Shown here piece after piece: positions 7,740 to 14,899 of a stretch of 45,107 bases of DNA. The position numbers were made by a program, and so were the translations under genes. The DNA is from Actinospica acidithermotolerans. GTDB lineage: Bacteria > Actinomycetota > Actinomycetes > Streptomycetales > Catenulisporaceae. Location: NCBI RefSeq assembly GCF_018139625.1, contig NZ_JAGSOH010000058.1, forward strand, positions 1 through 45,107. Direction: 5' to 3'. The stretch's first letter is position 1. Each line of letters opens with the position of its first letter. A model generated the notes under the pieces. It did not search any database, was not told the origin of the DNA, and was given only the letters and a program-made list of their open reading frames with translations.

Positions 7740-8384
7740 ATGGAGCTGACCAAGCACGCCCACGCGTGCGTGACCCTGGCCAAGGACGGCGCGCGGATCG
7801 TGATCGATCCGGGCACGTTCACCCCCGACGCCGCGGACGCGGTGGCCGCGGCGGAGGCCGTCCTGATCACCCACGAGCACTTCGACCACTTCGACGAGGA
7901 GCTGATCGCCCGCGCGCTGGAGGCCCGTCCCGGGTTGCGCGTCTTCGGCCCGGAGTCCGTCGTGGGCCGCTGGTCGGGGCGCCCCGGCCAGGTCCGCGCG
8001 GTCGCGGCCGGCGAGCGGATCGACGTGGCCGGATTCGACGTCGCCGTCTTCGGCGAGCTGCACGCCTCGATCCACCGCGACATCCCGCGCGTGCCGAACG
8101 TCGGCTACCTCGTCGACTCAGACCTCTACCACCCCGGCGACGCCTACCACGTCCCGGACGCCGCGGTCGGCACTCTGCTGCTGCCCACCAGCGGGCCGTG
8201 GACGAACCTGGGCCAGGCCGCGGACTACGTGCGCGAGGTCGCGCCGCAGCGGGCGATCCAGATCCACGAGGTCATGCTCAGCGAGATCGGCCAGCAGTCG
8301 ACCGCCCGGTTCCTGAGCCCCGGCATGCTCACGACCGTCCCGCTGACCATCGTCCCGATCGGCGACACGGTCGCGGTCGGCTGA
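7740..8384 (+). CDS. MBL-fold metallo-hydrolase (UlaG/YtnP-like)
   Basis: 214-aa cytoplasmic protein of the metallo-beta-lactamase superfamily. The metal motif HxHxDH is present as THEHFDHFD (H45, H47, D49, H50). Later ligands are likely in the GELHASIHRD and DLYHPGDAYH stretches and in the C-terminal QIHEVML. The length and the absence of extra domains place it with the small L-ascorbate-6-phosphate-lactonase-like or RNase-Z-like stand-alone hydrolases, whose substrates vary widely; I cannot name the substrate. GGGAG lies six bases upstream of the ATG. It is regulated, by context, by the divergent MarR protein. Confidence 0.88.
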   Translation: MELTKHAHACVTLAKDGARIVIDPGTFTPDAADAVAAAEAVLITHEHFDHFDEELIARALEARPGLRVFGPESVVGRWSGRPGQVRAVAAGERIDVAGFDVAVFGELHASIHRDIPRVPNVGYLVDSDLYHPGDAYHVPDAAVGTLLLPTSGPWTNLGQAADYVREVAPQRAIQIHEVMLSEIGQQSTARFLSPGMLTTVPLTIVPIGDTVAVG

Positions 8385-8418
8385 TCCGGCCGCCGCGCCG
8401 TCTCCCGCCGACGGCCGC

Positions 8419-9396
8419 TCACCGGCCGTCGGCGGACCCCGCCTCGGCCACGGTCGCCTCGGCGGCGTTCGCGCCGGCGGCCATCGAGACCGGCGGCAGG
8501 GCGCTGGTGACGGCGCGGACGATGCCGCGCAACCACTGCTGCGCGGGATCCGCGTCGAGGCGGGGGTGCCAGCACATCTGGTATCGCAGTGGCTTGATCT
8601 CCTCCGGCGCCCGCACGACGCGGAGCCACGGATCCGGCCGCGAGTCGGACAGCAGGCGCGCGGGCAGCGTCGCGATGAGCGGCGTCCCGGCGACCGCCGG
8701 CGTGGCCGCGGAGTGGTACGGCACGGTCAGCCCGGCCCGACGAGGCGTGCCGAGCTTTTCGAGCCGGTCCTCGATCACGGTCTGCCGGCCGTCGCGGGTA
8801 TCGACGATGACGTGCGCGGCCCCGAGGTACTCCTCCAGGGTGAGCCGCTCCCGGTCGGCCAGAGGGTGGTCACGGCTCATGACGCACAGGAACTCGTCGT
8901 CGAAGAGGTGCTCGGTCTGCAGCGCGGACAGCGGCCCGACCGGCCCGTAGAAGACCAGGTCGACCCGGCCGCGGTCGAGATCATCGAACACTGAATCATG
9001 CCAGCTGCGGAACCGCAGCGTCGAACGGGGCGAGCCGCGGAAGACACGCTGGAACACGGCCGGCGTGAACACCGAGGCGTAGTCGGTCCCGGCCAGCTGG
9101 AACGCCTCGGTCGCCTCGGCGGGGTCGAAGGTCTCGGGGGCGAAGAGCGCCTCGAGTTCAGGCAGGATCGCGGCCAGCCGACGCTGCACGCGCTCGCCGC
9201 GCGGCGTGAGCTGATAGCCCCCGGGCGTGCGCACGAGCAGCTCGTCGCCCAGTGTGAGGCGCAGGCGTTGCAAGGCCCTGCTCATGGCGGGCTGGCTGAG
9301 CCCGGCCAGCTCCGCGGCGTGCGACACGTGCCGTTCCTCGAGCAGCGCGGCCAGCGGCCCGAGCAGGTTCAGGTCGACCCGATCGATATGTGCCAT
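8419..9396 (-). CDS. LysR-family transcriptional regulator (NodD-like subgroup)
   Basis: 325-aa protein. The N-terminal helix-turn-helix is DLNLLGPLAALLEERHVSHA followed by AELAGLSQPAMSRALQRLR, then the LysR linker and wing LGDELLVRTPGGYQLTPRGE. The C-terminal part is the type-2 periplasmic-binding-like effector domain. The DLNLL start and HVSHAAELAGLSQPAMSRAL resemble the NodD/PcpR branch, whose members sense aromatic or plant compounds. The protein has an unusually Ala-rich tail after the effector domain. ATG at 9396 was chosen because GGAGG lies eight bases upstream; an ATG six bases earlier is too close to that site. It is divergent from the helicase gene. Confidence 0.87.
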   Translation of the reverse strand: MAHIDRVDLNLLGPLAALLEERHVSHAAELAGLSQPAMSRALQRLRLTLGDELLVRTPGGYQLTPRGERVQRRLAAILPELEALFAPETFDPAEATEAFQLAGTDYASVFTPAVFQRVFRGSPRSTLRFRSWHDSVFDDLDRGRVDLVFYGPVGPLSALQTEHLFDDEFLCVMSRDHPLADRERLTLEEYLGAAHVIVDTRDGRQTVIEDRLEKLGTPRRAGLTVPYHSAATPAVAGTPLIATLPARLLSDSRPDPWLRVVRAPEEIKPLRYQMCWHPRLDADPAQQWLRGIVRAVTSALPPVSMAAGANAAEATVAEAGSADGR

Positions 9397-9440
9397 GAGC
9401 ATAACCTCCACACCAAGCATGCCCCTCGATATTCACGGCA

Positions 9441-9464
9441 GTCATCGTAGGGACGTCCGATGAC
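9441..9464. promoter_or_regulatory. Inverted repeat upstream of the LysR gene
   Basis: GTCATCG (9441-9447) and CGATGAC (9458-9464) form 7-bp perfect arms around a 10-base spacer, about 45 bp upstream of the LysR start and 60 bp before the helicase start. LysR proteins bind such interrupted dyads close to their own divergent promoter. Assignment is by position and symmetry only. Confidence 0.4.
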
Positions 9465-9524
9465 GGGAATGACGCTTCACGGCCTTCGGCCGGCCTTCCC
9501 GCGCACTGCACATATCCTGCGTGC

Positions 9525-12239
9525 GTGGATGTGAGCGCTGCGGATCTCGACGACGGCCCGGCGACGGATCTGGCGGCTGTGGGGTGGGCGGAGGGCTTCC
9601 GGAATTACCAGGTGGAGGCTCTGTCGGCCATCGAGGCCGTGTTCGCGTCGGGCCGGTCGCGGTGCTGGACGGTGCTGCCGCCGGGAGCCGGGAAGACGTT
9701 GGTCGGGCTGGAGTCCGCGCGGCGGCTGGGGCGGGCGATCGTGGTCTTCGTGCCGAACACGGCGATCCAGGGGCAGTGGATGCGTACGTGGGAGCGATTC
9801 GCGCCGGAGAAGATCGTGGGCGTGGGGGCCGAGCGTGACCTGCGGCAGCCTGTCACGGTTCTGACCTACCAGTCATTGGCGGTATTCGACGATGAGAATG
9901 GGGATGGCAGTGCCAAGGCGGGCGGCGGGTCGCTGCTTGAGCTGCTGCACGAGAACGGGCGCGCGCTGGTGGCCGCGATGCGCGAGGCCGGCCCGCTCAC
10001 GATCGTGCTCGACGAATGCCATCACCTGCTGGAGGTCTGGGGGCGCCTGGTCGCCGAACTGCTCGACGAGCTGAGCGACGCGACGGTGCTCGGCCTGACC
10101 GCGACGCCGCCGGAGACGCTCACCAGCAGACAGGCACAGCTGGTGGAGCGGCTCTTCGGGGCGCCGGTCTACGGCGCGAGTCTGCCGGCCGTCGTCAGGT
10201 CGGGGTTTCTCGCGCCGTTCACCGAGCTGGCGTTCCTGACGACCCCGTCGCCGGTCGAGGCCGATTACATTCGCGGGCAGGCGGAGCGGTTCGCCGAATT
10301 CCGCGGCGGGCTGCTGGATCCGTCGTTCGCGTCGACCGGGTTCCTGGCGTGGTGCGACAGCCGTTTCGTCGTGCGCGCCGCGGGCGTGGAAGCGGGCGAC
10401 GGCGGCGCGATTGCGTGGGGCCAGTTGGAGAGGCAGGAGCCGGAGTTGGCCGGCGCCGCGCTACGGCTGCACCACGCGGGACTGCTCGCGCTTCCGCCCG
10501 GCGCGCGGGTTCGCGAGGAGCATCGGCAGGCGCCGTCGGCGGAGGACTGGGTCGCGCTGCTCGACGATTATGTCGGCAACTGCCTGAGCGGGTCTGCGGA
10601 GTCGCAGGACGCTGCGGCGGTGGCGGCGATCCGGGCCGCACTGCCGTCGATCGGGTACCGGCTCACGGCGCGCGGCATCAAGGCCGCGCAGTCGCCGGTG
10701 GACCGCGTACTCGCGCGGAGCGAGGCGAAGACAGACGGTGCCGTCGAGATCGTGGCGGCCGAGAGCGGGCATCTTGGCGACACAGTCAGGGCTCTGCTGT
10801 TGTGTGACTACGAGCGGGCCGGCGGGACGGTCTCGGCGGCGTTGGCCGACGTACTCGATCCGCAGGCGGGCGGGGCGCTACTCGCTCTGCGCAGGCTCGT
10901 CGAGGACGAGCGGACCGCTGACCTGGAGCCGATGCTCGTGACCGGGCGCACGGTGGCCGCGGCGCCGAGGAGCGCCGCCGCGTTCGTCGAGTGGGCGCAC
11001 CGCGAGCAGCCGGGGCTGGCGCTCGCGGTCGAGGTCCGCGACGGCATCGGCTACGTGGTCGGCGCGTGGAGTTCGCGCACATGGGTCACGTTGGCGACGC
11101 GGTACTTCGAATCCGGCCGGAGCCGGGCCCTTGTGGGCACGCGGGCGCTGCTCGGCGAAGGCTGGGATGCCCGGCGCGTGAACGTGGTCATCGACCTGAC
11201 GAGCGCGACGACGACCGGCTCCGTCGTGCAGATGCGGGGCCGCGGGCTGCGCCTCGACCCGGCGTGGCAGGCGAAGATCACGAACAACTGGACGGTGGTC
11301 TGCGTCGCGGACGGCCATCCCAAGGGCGCGGCGGACTGGCACCGATTCGTCCGCAAGCACGAAGGCCACCTCGCCGTGAACGGCGCGGGCGAGATCGTCT
11401 CCGGGATCGGCCACGTCGATTCGGCCTTCTCGCCGTACGGGCCGCCGGAGACCGGCCGCTTCGCTGAGTCGAACGCTGCGATGCTCATCCGGGCCGGGGA
11501 GCGCGACGAGACTCGGCGGCGATGGGCGATCGGCACGCCGTACACGGATGAGCTGGTTCATACGATTCGGGTCTCGACGAGTCGGGCGGCACAGGCGACC
11601 GTGCCGGTATCGGTCACGTCCGCACAACTCAGGGCTCTCCCGGCCGCCAGCGGCATTGCGATGCGCGCATCGCGGCGGTTCGCGCTGTGGTTCACGCCGG
11701 GCAAGGCGGTGCGCATCCTTGCTGAGGCGGCGGGCGAGCCGCCGCTCGGCACGCTCGGCTTCGCGACCGCCGACGCGCTCAAGGCCTGCGGCCTCTCCCC
11801 CGTCGGAGCCGAGGCGGTCAGCGCGGTGACGTCGCCGGACGGCACGTACCGACTCCAACTCGGCGGCGTCGACAAGGCGACCTCGCTGCGCTTCACCCAA
11901 GCCCTCGATGAGCTGATCGGCCCGATCGCCGAACCACGCTGGCTCATACCCCGCTTCCATCTGGCCGCGCTGCCGGCCGATCGCCGTGCGCAGCGAGCCG
12001 TCGCGCGCGCCTGGCTGCTGGGCAAGGCACCGCACAACGCCGTCGTCTACCACGCCGTGCCCGCGCCTTTCGCACGCGGCGTACGCCGTCTGGAGGCATT
12101 CGCCGTGGCGTGGAACCGGTACGTCTCGGCGGGCCGGCCGCTCGCGTCGGCGTCCGCGGAGGGCGAGGGGATCATGGTCACGCATCGCGGATCAAGCCCG
12201 CTCGACGTGACGACCACGCTCCGCGTCAGCTGGAACTGA
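9525..12239 (+). CDS. DEAD/DEAH-box superfamily 2 helicase with a large uncharacterised C-terminal region
   Basis: 904-aa protein. It has a Q-motif-like FRNYQVEALSAI, Walker A PPGAGKT (K57), Walker B DECH (D163-H166) and motif III TATPP (192-196). A long insert follows (about 230-500), then the second RecA domain with VGTRALLGEGWDARRVNVVI (about 538) and motif VI VQMRGRGLRLDP (about 568). The layout is like XPB/UvsW/SSL2-type helicases or type III restriction helicases, but no nuclease or methyltransferase motif is visible and no partner gene sits beside it. Residues 600-904 contain no domain I recognise. The GTG start has no clear ribosome site, so a leaderless message is possible. The gene is monocistronic, with LysR divergent upstream. 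DNA repair or defence are both possible. Confidence 0.82.
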   Translation: MDVSAADLDDGPATDLAAVGWAEGFRNYQVEALSAIEAVFASGRSRCWTVLPPGAGKTLVGLESARRLGRAIVVFVPNTAIQGQWMRTWERFAPEKIVGVGAERDLRQPVTVLTYQSLAVFDDENGDGSAKAGGGSLLELLHENGRALVAAMREAGPLTIVLDECHHLLEVWGRLVAELLDELSDATVLGLTATPPETLTSRQAQLVERLFGAPVYGASLPAVVRSGFLAPFTELAFLTTPSPVEADYIRGQAERFAEFRGGLLDPSFASTGFLAWCDSRFVVRAAGVEAGDGGAIAWGQLERQEPELAGAALRLHHAGLLALPPGARVREEHRQAPSAEDWVALLDDYVGNCLSGSAESQDAAAVAAIRAALPSIGYRLTARGIKAAQSPVDRVLARSEAKTDGAVEIVAAESGHLGDTVRALLLCDYERAGGTVSAALADVLDPQAGGALLALRRLVEDERTADLEPMLVTGRTVAAAPRSAAAFVEWAHREQPGLALAVEVRDGIGYVVGAWSSRTWVTLATRYFESGRSRALVGTRALLGEGWDARRVNVVIDLTSATTTGSVVQMRGRGLRLDPAWQAKITNNWTVVCVADGHPKGAADWHRFVRKHEGHLAVNGAGEIVSGIGHVDSAFSPYGPPETGRFAESNAAMLIRAGERDETRRRWAIGTPYTDELVHTIRVSTSRAAQATVPVSVTSAQLRALPAASGIAMRASRRFALWFTPGKAVRILAEAAGEPPLGTLGFATADALKACGLSPVGAEAVSAVTSPDGTYRLQLGGVDKATSLRFTQALDELIGPIAEPRWLIPRFHLAALPADRRAQRAVARAWLLGKAPHNAVVYHAVPAPFARGVRRLEAFAVAWNRYVSAGRPLASASAEGEGIMVTHRGSSPLDVTTTLRVSWN

Positions 12240-12350
12240 GCGCGCCTGCCCCGGGATGGAATGGCGGATCCGTGCGCGGCCGGCGGATGAAGTAGCGGTT
12301 TCCTGCGCTTCGGCGCGAGTAAGCGCGCTGGGGCGAGCATGGGCAGGCTC

Positions 12351-12381
12351 CGCTTGATCCGCTTGATCCGCTTGATCCGCT
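12351..12381. repeat. 9-bp tandem repeat upstream of the M20 peptidase gene
   Basis: Three perfect copies of CGCTTGATC at 12351-12377, followed by a partial copy (CGCT), lie 30-60 bp upstream of the likely start of the amidohydrolase. If translation began at the in-frame ATG at 12339 the repeat would encode Leu-Ile-Arg tripeptides, which I think is not the case. Its location in the leader or promoter could alter promoter spacing when copy number changes. Confidence 0.9.
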
Positions 12382-12410
12382 CGCCGGAAATCCGCTCAGG
12401 GAGAGATGCC

Positions 12411-13613
12411 ATGCCGTCCGCCGCACTCGTCGAATCCGCCGCCGCGCTTCAGCCCGGGCTAGCGGCGCTGCGCCGCGCGCTGCATCAGGAGCCTGAGATC
12501 GGCCTCGACCTTCCGCTCACGCAGGCGAAGGTGCTGGCGGCGTTGGAGGGGCTGGGACTGGAGGTGGGCACCGGGAAGAAGCTCAGCAGCGTGGTCGCGG
12601 TGCTGCGCGGGGGACGGCCGGGCCCGGCGGTTCTGCTGCGGGCCGACATGGACGCGCTGCCGGTGCAGGAGGCGCCGGGGCTGGCGTACGCCTCGAGGAT
12701 CGCGGGCGCGATGCACGCGTGCGGGCACGACATGCATGTCGCCGCGCTGGTCGGGGCGGCGAAGCTGCTTGTGGAGCGGCGTGACTCGATCGCGGGCTCC
12801 GTCGTGTTCATGTTCCAGCCCGGCGAGGAGGGCGACGGCGGCGCGCAGCTGATGATCGACGAAGGCGTGCTCGACGCGGCCGGGGAGCGCGTCGTGGCGG
12901 CGTACGCCCTGCACGTCGCGGCTGCGCTGCTGCCGACCGGCTGGGTCGCGTCGCGTCCGGGGCCGATCATGGCGGCGTCCGACACGCTGCGGGTGACGTT
13001 CCGCGGCCGCGGCGGTCACGGCTCCACGCCGCACGCCGCGGTGGATCCGGTGCCTGCTCTGTGCGAGGCGGTCCTCGGCCTGCAGACGATGGTGACGCGG
13101 CGGATCGACGCGTTCGATCCGGTCGTGCTCACGGTCGGCACCCTGCACGCGGGCAGCGCCGAGAACGTGATCCCGGAGACGGCGGAGTTCGCGGCGACGG
13201 TCCGCTCGTTCTCCGTCGCGGCGCGCGAGAAGGTCGCGGAGGAGGCGCTGCGCGTCGTGCGCGGGATCGGCCAGGCGCACGGATTGACCGTCGAGGCGGA
13301 GTTCGTGAGCGGTTACCCGGTCACTGTGAACGACCCGACGGAGGCCGCGTTCGCCGCGCGTACGGCGGTGGAGGTGCTGGGCGAAGGCCGCTACGTCGAG
13401 ATGCCGCACGCCATCGCGGGCTCCGAGGACTTCGGCGTCGTGGACAAGCTAGTGCCTTCGGCGTACGTGATGCTGGGTGCGTGCCCGGCGGACCGGGACG
13501 CGTTCTCAGCCCCCTACAACCACGCCCCCGAGGCGGCGTACGACGACGCCGTGCTCGGCGACGGCGCGGCGCTGCTCGCGGCACTCGCCCTCGGTCGGCT
13601 CGCACGCGGCTGA
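12411..13613 (+). CDS. M20-family metallopeptidase/amidohydrolase (N-acyl-amino-acid or hippurate hydrolase type)
   Basis: 400-aa cytoplasmic zinc enzyme. Metal-binding signatures are in order: RADMDALPVQE, HACGHDMHVAALVGAAKLL (about 100), FQPGEEG (about 138, with the catalytic Glu), the dimerisation-domain segment GRGGHGSTPHAAVDPV, and AGSEDFG near residue 337. Relatives remove acyl or benzoyl groups from amino acids (amidohydrolase, IAA-amino-acid hydrolase, hippuricase). I placed the start at ATG 12411, which has GGGAGAG upstream; starting at 12339 would add a repeat-encoded tail absent from the family. The gene converges on a double Lrp regulator across a tandem repeat array. Confidence 0.88.
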   Translation: MPSAALVESAAALQPGLAALRRALHQEPEIGLDLPLTQAKVLAALEGLGLEVGTGKKLSSVVAVLRGGRPGPAVLLRADMDALPVQEAPGLAYASRIAGAMHACGHDMHVAALVGAAKLLVERRDSIAGSVVFMFQPGEEGDGGAQLMIDEGVLDAAGERVVAAYALHVAAALLPTGWVASRPGPIMAASDTLRVTFRGRGGHGSTPHAAVDPVPALCEAVLGLQTMVTRRIDAFDPVVLTVGTLHAGSAENVIPETAEFAATVRSFSVAAREKVAEEALRVVRGIGQAHGLTVEAEFVSGYPVTVNDPTEAAFAARTAVEVLGEGRYVEMPHAIAGSEDFGVVDKLVPSAYVMLGACPADRDAFSAPYNHAPEAAYDDAVLGDGAALLAALALGRLARG

Positions 13614-13620
13614 CTCCACC

Positions 13621-13800
13621 TCGGCGTCACGGCTGACCCCGCATCAGCGTCACGGCCGACTCCGCATCAGCGTCACCACTGACTCCACCTCGGCGCCACG
13701 GGCCGACCCCACATCGGCGCCACTGCCGACCCCACATCGGCGTCCCGGCCGACCCCGCATCGGCGCCACGGGCGACCCCCCTCGGCGTCACGGCGTCGCC
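13621..13800. repeat. Degenerate 23-bp tandem repeat array with hairpin-forming units
   Basis: Eight units of about 23 bp, consensus TCGGCGTCACGGCCGACCCC followed by a three-base CA-rich tail, run at 13621, 13644, 13667, 13690, 13714, 13737, 13760 and 13782. Lengths are 22-24 bp. A partial unit precedes them over the stop codon of the M20 gene, and the last unit covers the stop codon of the Lrp gene, so the array fills the whole convergent space. Each unit contains TCGGC and GCCGA as inverted arms; in unit 3 both arms change together (TCAG and CTGA). There are no unique spacers, so it is not a CRISPR. Confidence 0.9.
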
Positions 13801-14813
13801 CACGGGTCGATCGGGACGTATCCGCGGGCGCGGCCTTCCGCGTCGGTGAGGTGGCCGACGAGCTTGACCGTGCGCAGGACGAGCTGCCGGTCGATCACGC
13901 GGGCGTTGCCGCGCGCGCCCAGCTGCGCCTCGATCCGCCGGGCGTCGCCGGTGCCGTGGGTCTGCACGTTCGCCGCCACGTTGGCCGTCGCGCCTGCGAG
14001 CACGCCGCACATGCGGATCGGGGCTGCCTGGGCCAGCCACTGCGTGGTCTGCTCCAGCTCGTTCGCGGGCACGTCGAGCAGGAGCCATGTCGCCAGCATC
14101 TGCCCGCTCAGCCGCGTGGACGCGTCGCAGCGCAGCACGATTCGACCGGAGCGGCGCAGTTCCTCCATCCTGCGACGCGCCGTCGCCGCGGGCAGTCCCG
14201 TGCGTTCCGCGAGCCGTGCGACCGGCATCCGGCCGTCCTCGCCGAGCGCCTGCCACAGCGCGCGGTCGGTCATCGCGCGACGCAGTGCCCTGCCGTGGAT
14301 CGGGCCCGAGTCGTCGGCGACGGCGCCGAGGCCGGCGGCGATGGCCTGCTGCTGCGCCGGATCCAGCGCGCCCTCGCGCCACCTGCTGCCCTCGCGCAGG
14401 GTGCGCTCGACCAATGCCGTGCGGGTGCGCAGCACGCCGGGGACGCGGCCGATCCTGTCGAGCACGTACGCCGTGACCTGCCGCGGTTCGACTGCCGCGA
14501 CGGTGATCATCAGGTCGGTCGCGCCGCTGACCACCTCGACCGTGGGCGTCTGCGGGTCGCCGGCCAGGGTCTCGGCCACGTCGTACACCGCGTCGGCCCG
14601 GCATTCGACGGCGACGAGCGCGGTCAGGCCGACGCCCATCCGCTCGGCTGACGGGTAGCAGGTCACCCAGGCGTCGCCGTCTGCCGCCAGCCGGGCCCAG
14701 CGGCGGGAGAGCGTGGCCGCGTCGACGCCCAGCGGTTCGGCCAGTTTCGACCACGGTGCGCGCGGATCGATGCGCAGAGCGTCGACCAGGGCGAAGTCGA
14801 GCTCGTCGATCAT
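13788..14813 (-). CDS. Double-module Lrp/AsnC-family transcriptional regulator
   Basis: 341-aa protein made of two Lrp-like modules. Module 1: helix-turn-helix MIDELDFALVDALRIDPRAP and LAEPLGVDAATLSRRWARL, then a RAM/AsnC ligand domain (LTALVAVECRADAVYDVAET onward). Module 2: helix-turn-helix RALWQALGEDGRMPVARLAE with RTGLPAATARRRMEELRR near residues 180-225, then a second RAM domain. Tandem Lrp proteins are common in actinomycetes and usually respond to amino acids. ATG at 14813 has AAGGA upstream; ATG at 14828 does not. It is divergent from an MFS transporter (86 bp between starts) and convergent with the M20 amidohydrolase, suggesting control of an amino-acid or acyl-amino-acid pathway. 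Confidence 0.87.
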   Translation of the reverse strand: MIDELDFALVDALRIDPRAPWSKLAEPLGVDAATLSRRWARLAADGDAWVTCYPSAERMGVGLTALVAVECRADAVYDVAETLAGDPQTPTVEVVSGATDLMITVAAVEPRQVTAYVLDRIGRVPGVLRTRTALVERTLREGSRWREGALDPAQQQAIAAGLGAVADDSGPIHGRALRRAMTDRALWQALGEDGRMPVARLAERTGLPAATARRRMEELRRSGRIVLRCDASTRLSGQMLATWLLLDVPANELEQTTQWLAQAAPIRMCGVLAGATANVAANVQTHGTGDARRIEAQLGARGNARVIDRQLVLRTVKLVGHLTDAEGRARGYVPIDPWATP

Positions 14814-14899
14814 GGCCGATCCTTGCATGCGGAGGGTCTATTCCGCGGCATCCGTGCGAGGAGGGATGCCGCGCTCCCAGGTTAGCCATTCTTTCCGCC

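Noticed and set aside
8419-9524. LysR and helicase as a functional pair
   Set aside because: They are merely divergent; nothing in either protein or the short spacer links a small-molecule sensor with a helicase.
9525-12239. Type I or III restriction subunit
   Set aside because: Only helicase motifs are present; no methyltransferase, specificity or PD-(D/E)xK nuclease sequence or partner gene was found.
12339-12410. Start of the M20 protein at ATG 12339
   Set aside because: The added residues are Leu-Ile-Arg repeats from a tandem DNA repeat; ATG 12411 has a ribosome site and the family-typical N-terminus.
13621-13800. CRISPR array
   Set aside because: Units are directly abutting and degenerate with no unique spacers, and there are no cas genes.
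14756-14899. N-terminal extension of the second MFS protein
   Set aside because: It runs through the divergent Lrp start and encodes Arg/Pro-rich sequence, while the first helix begins after 14900.
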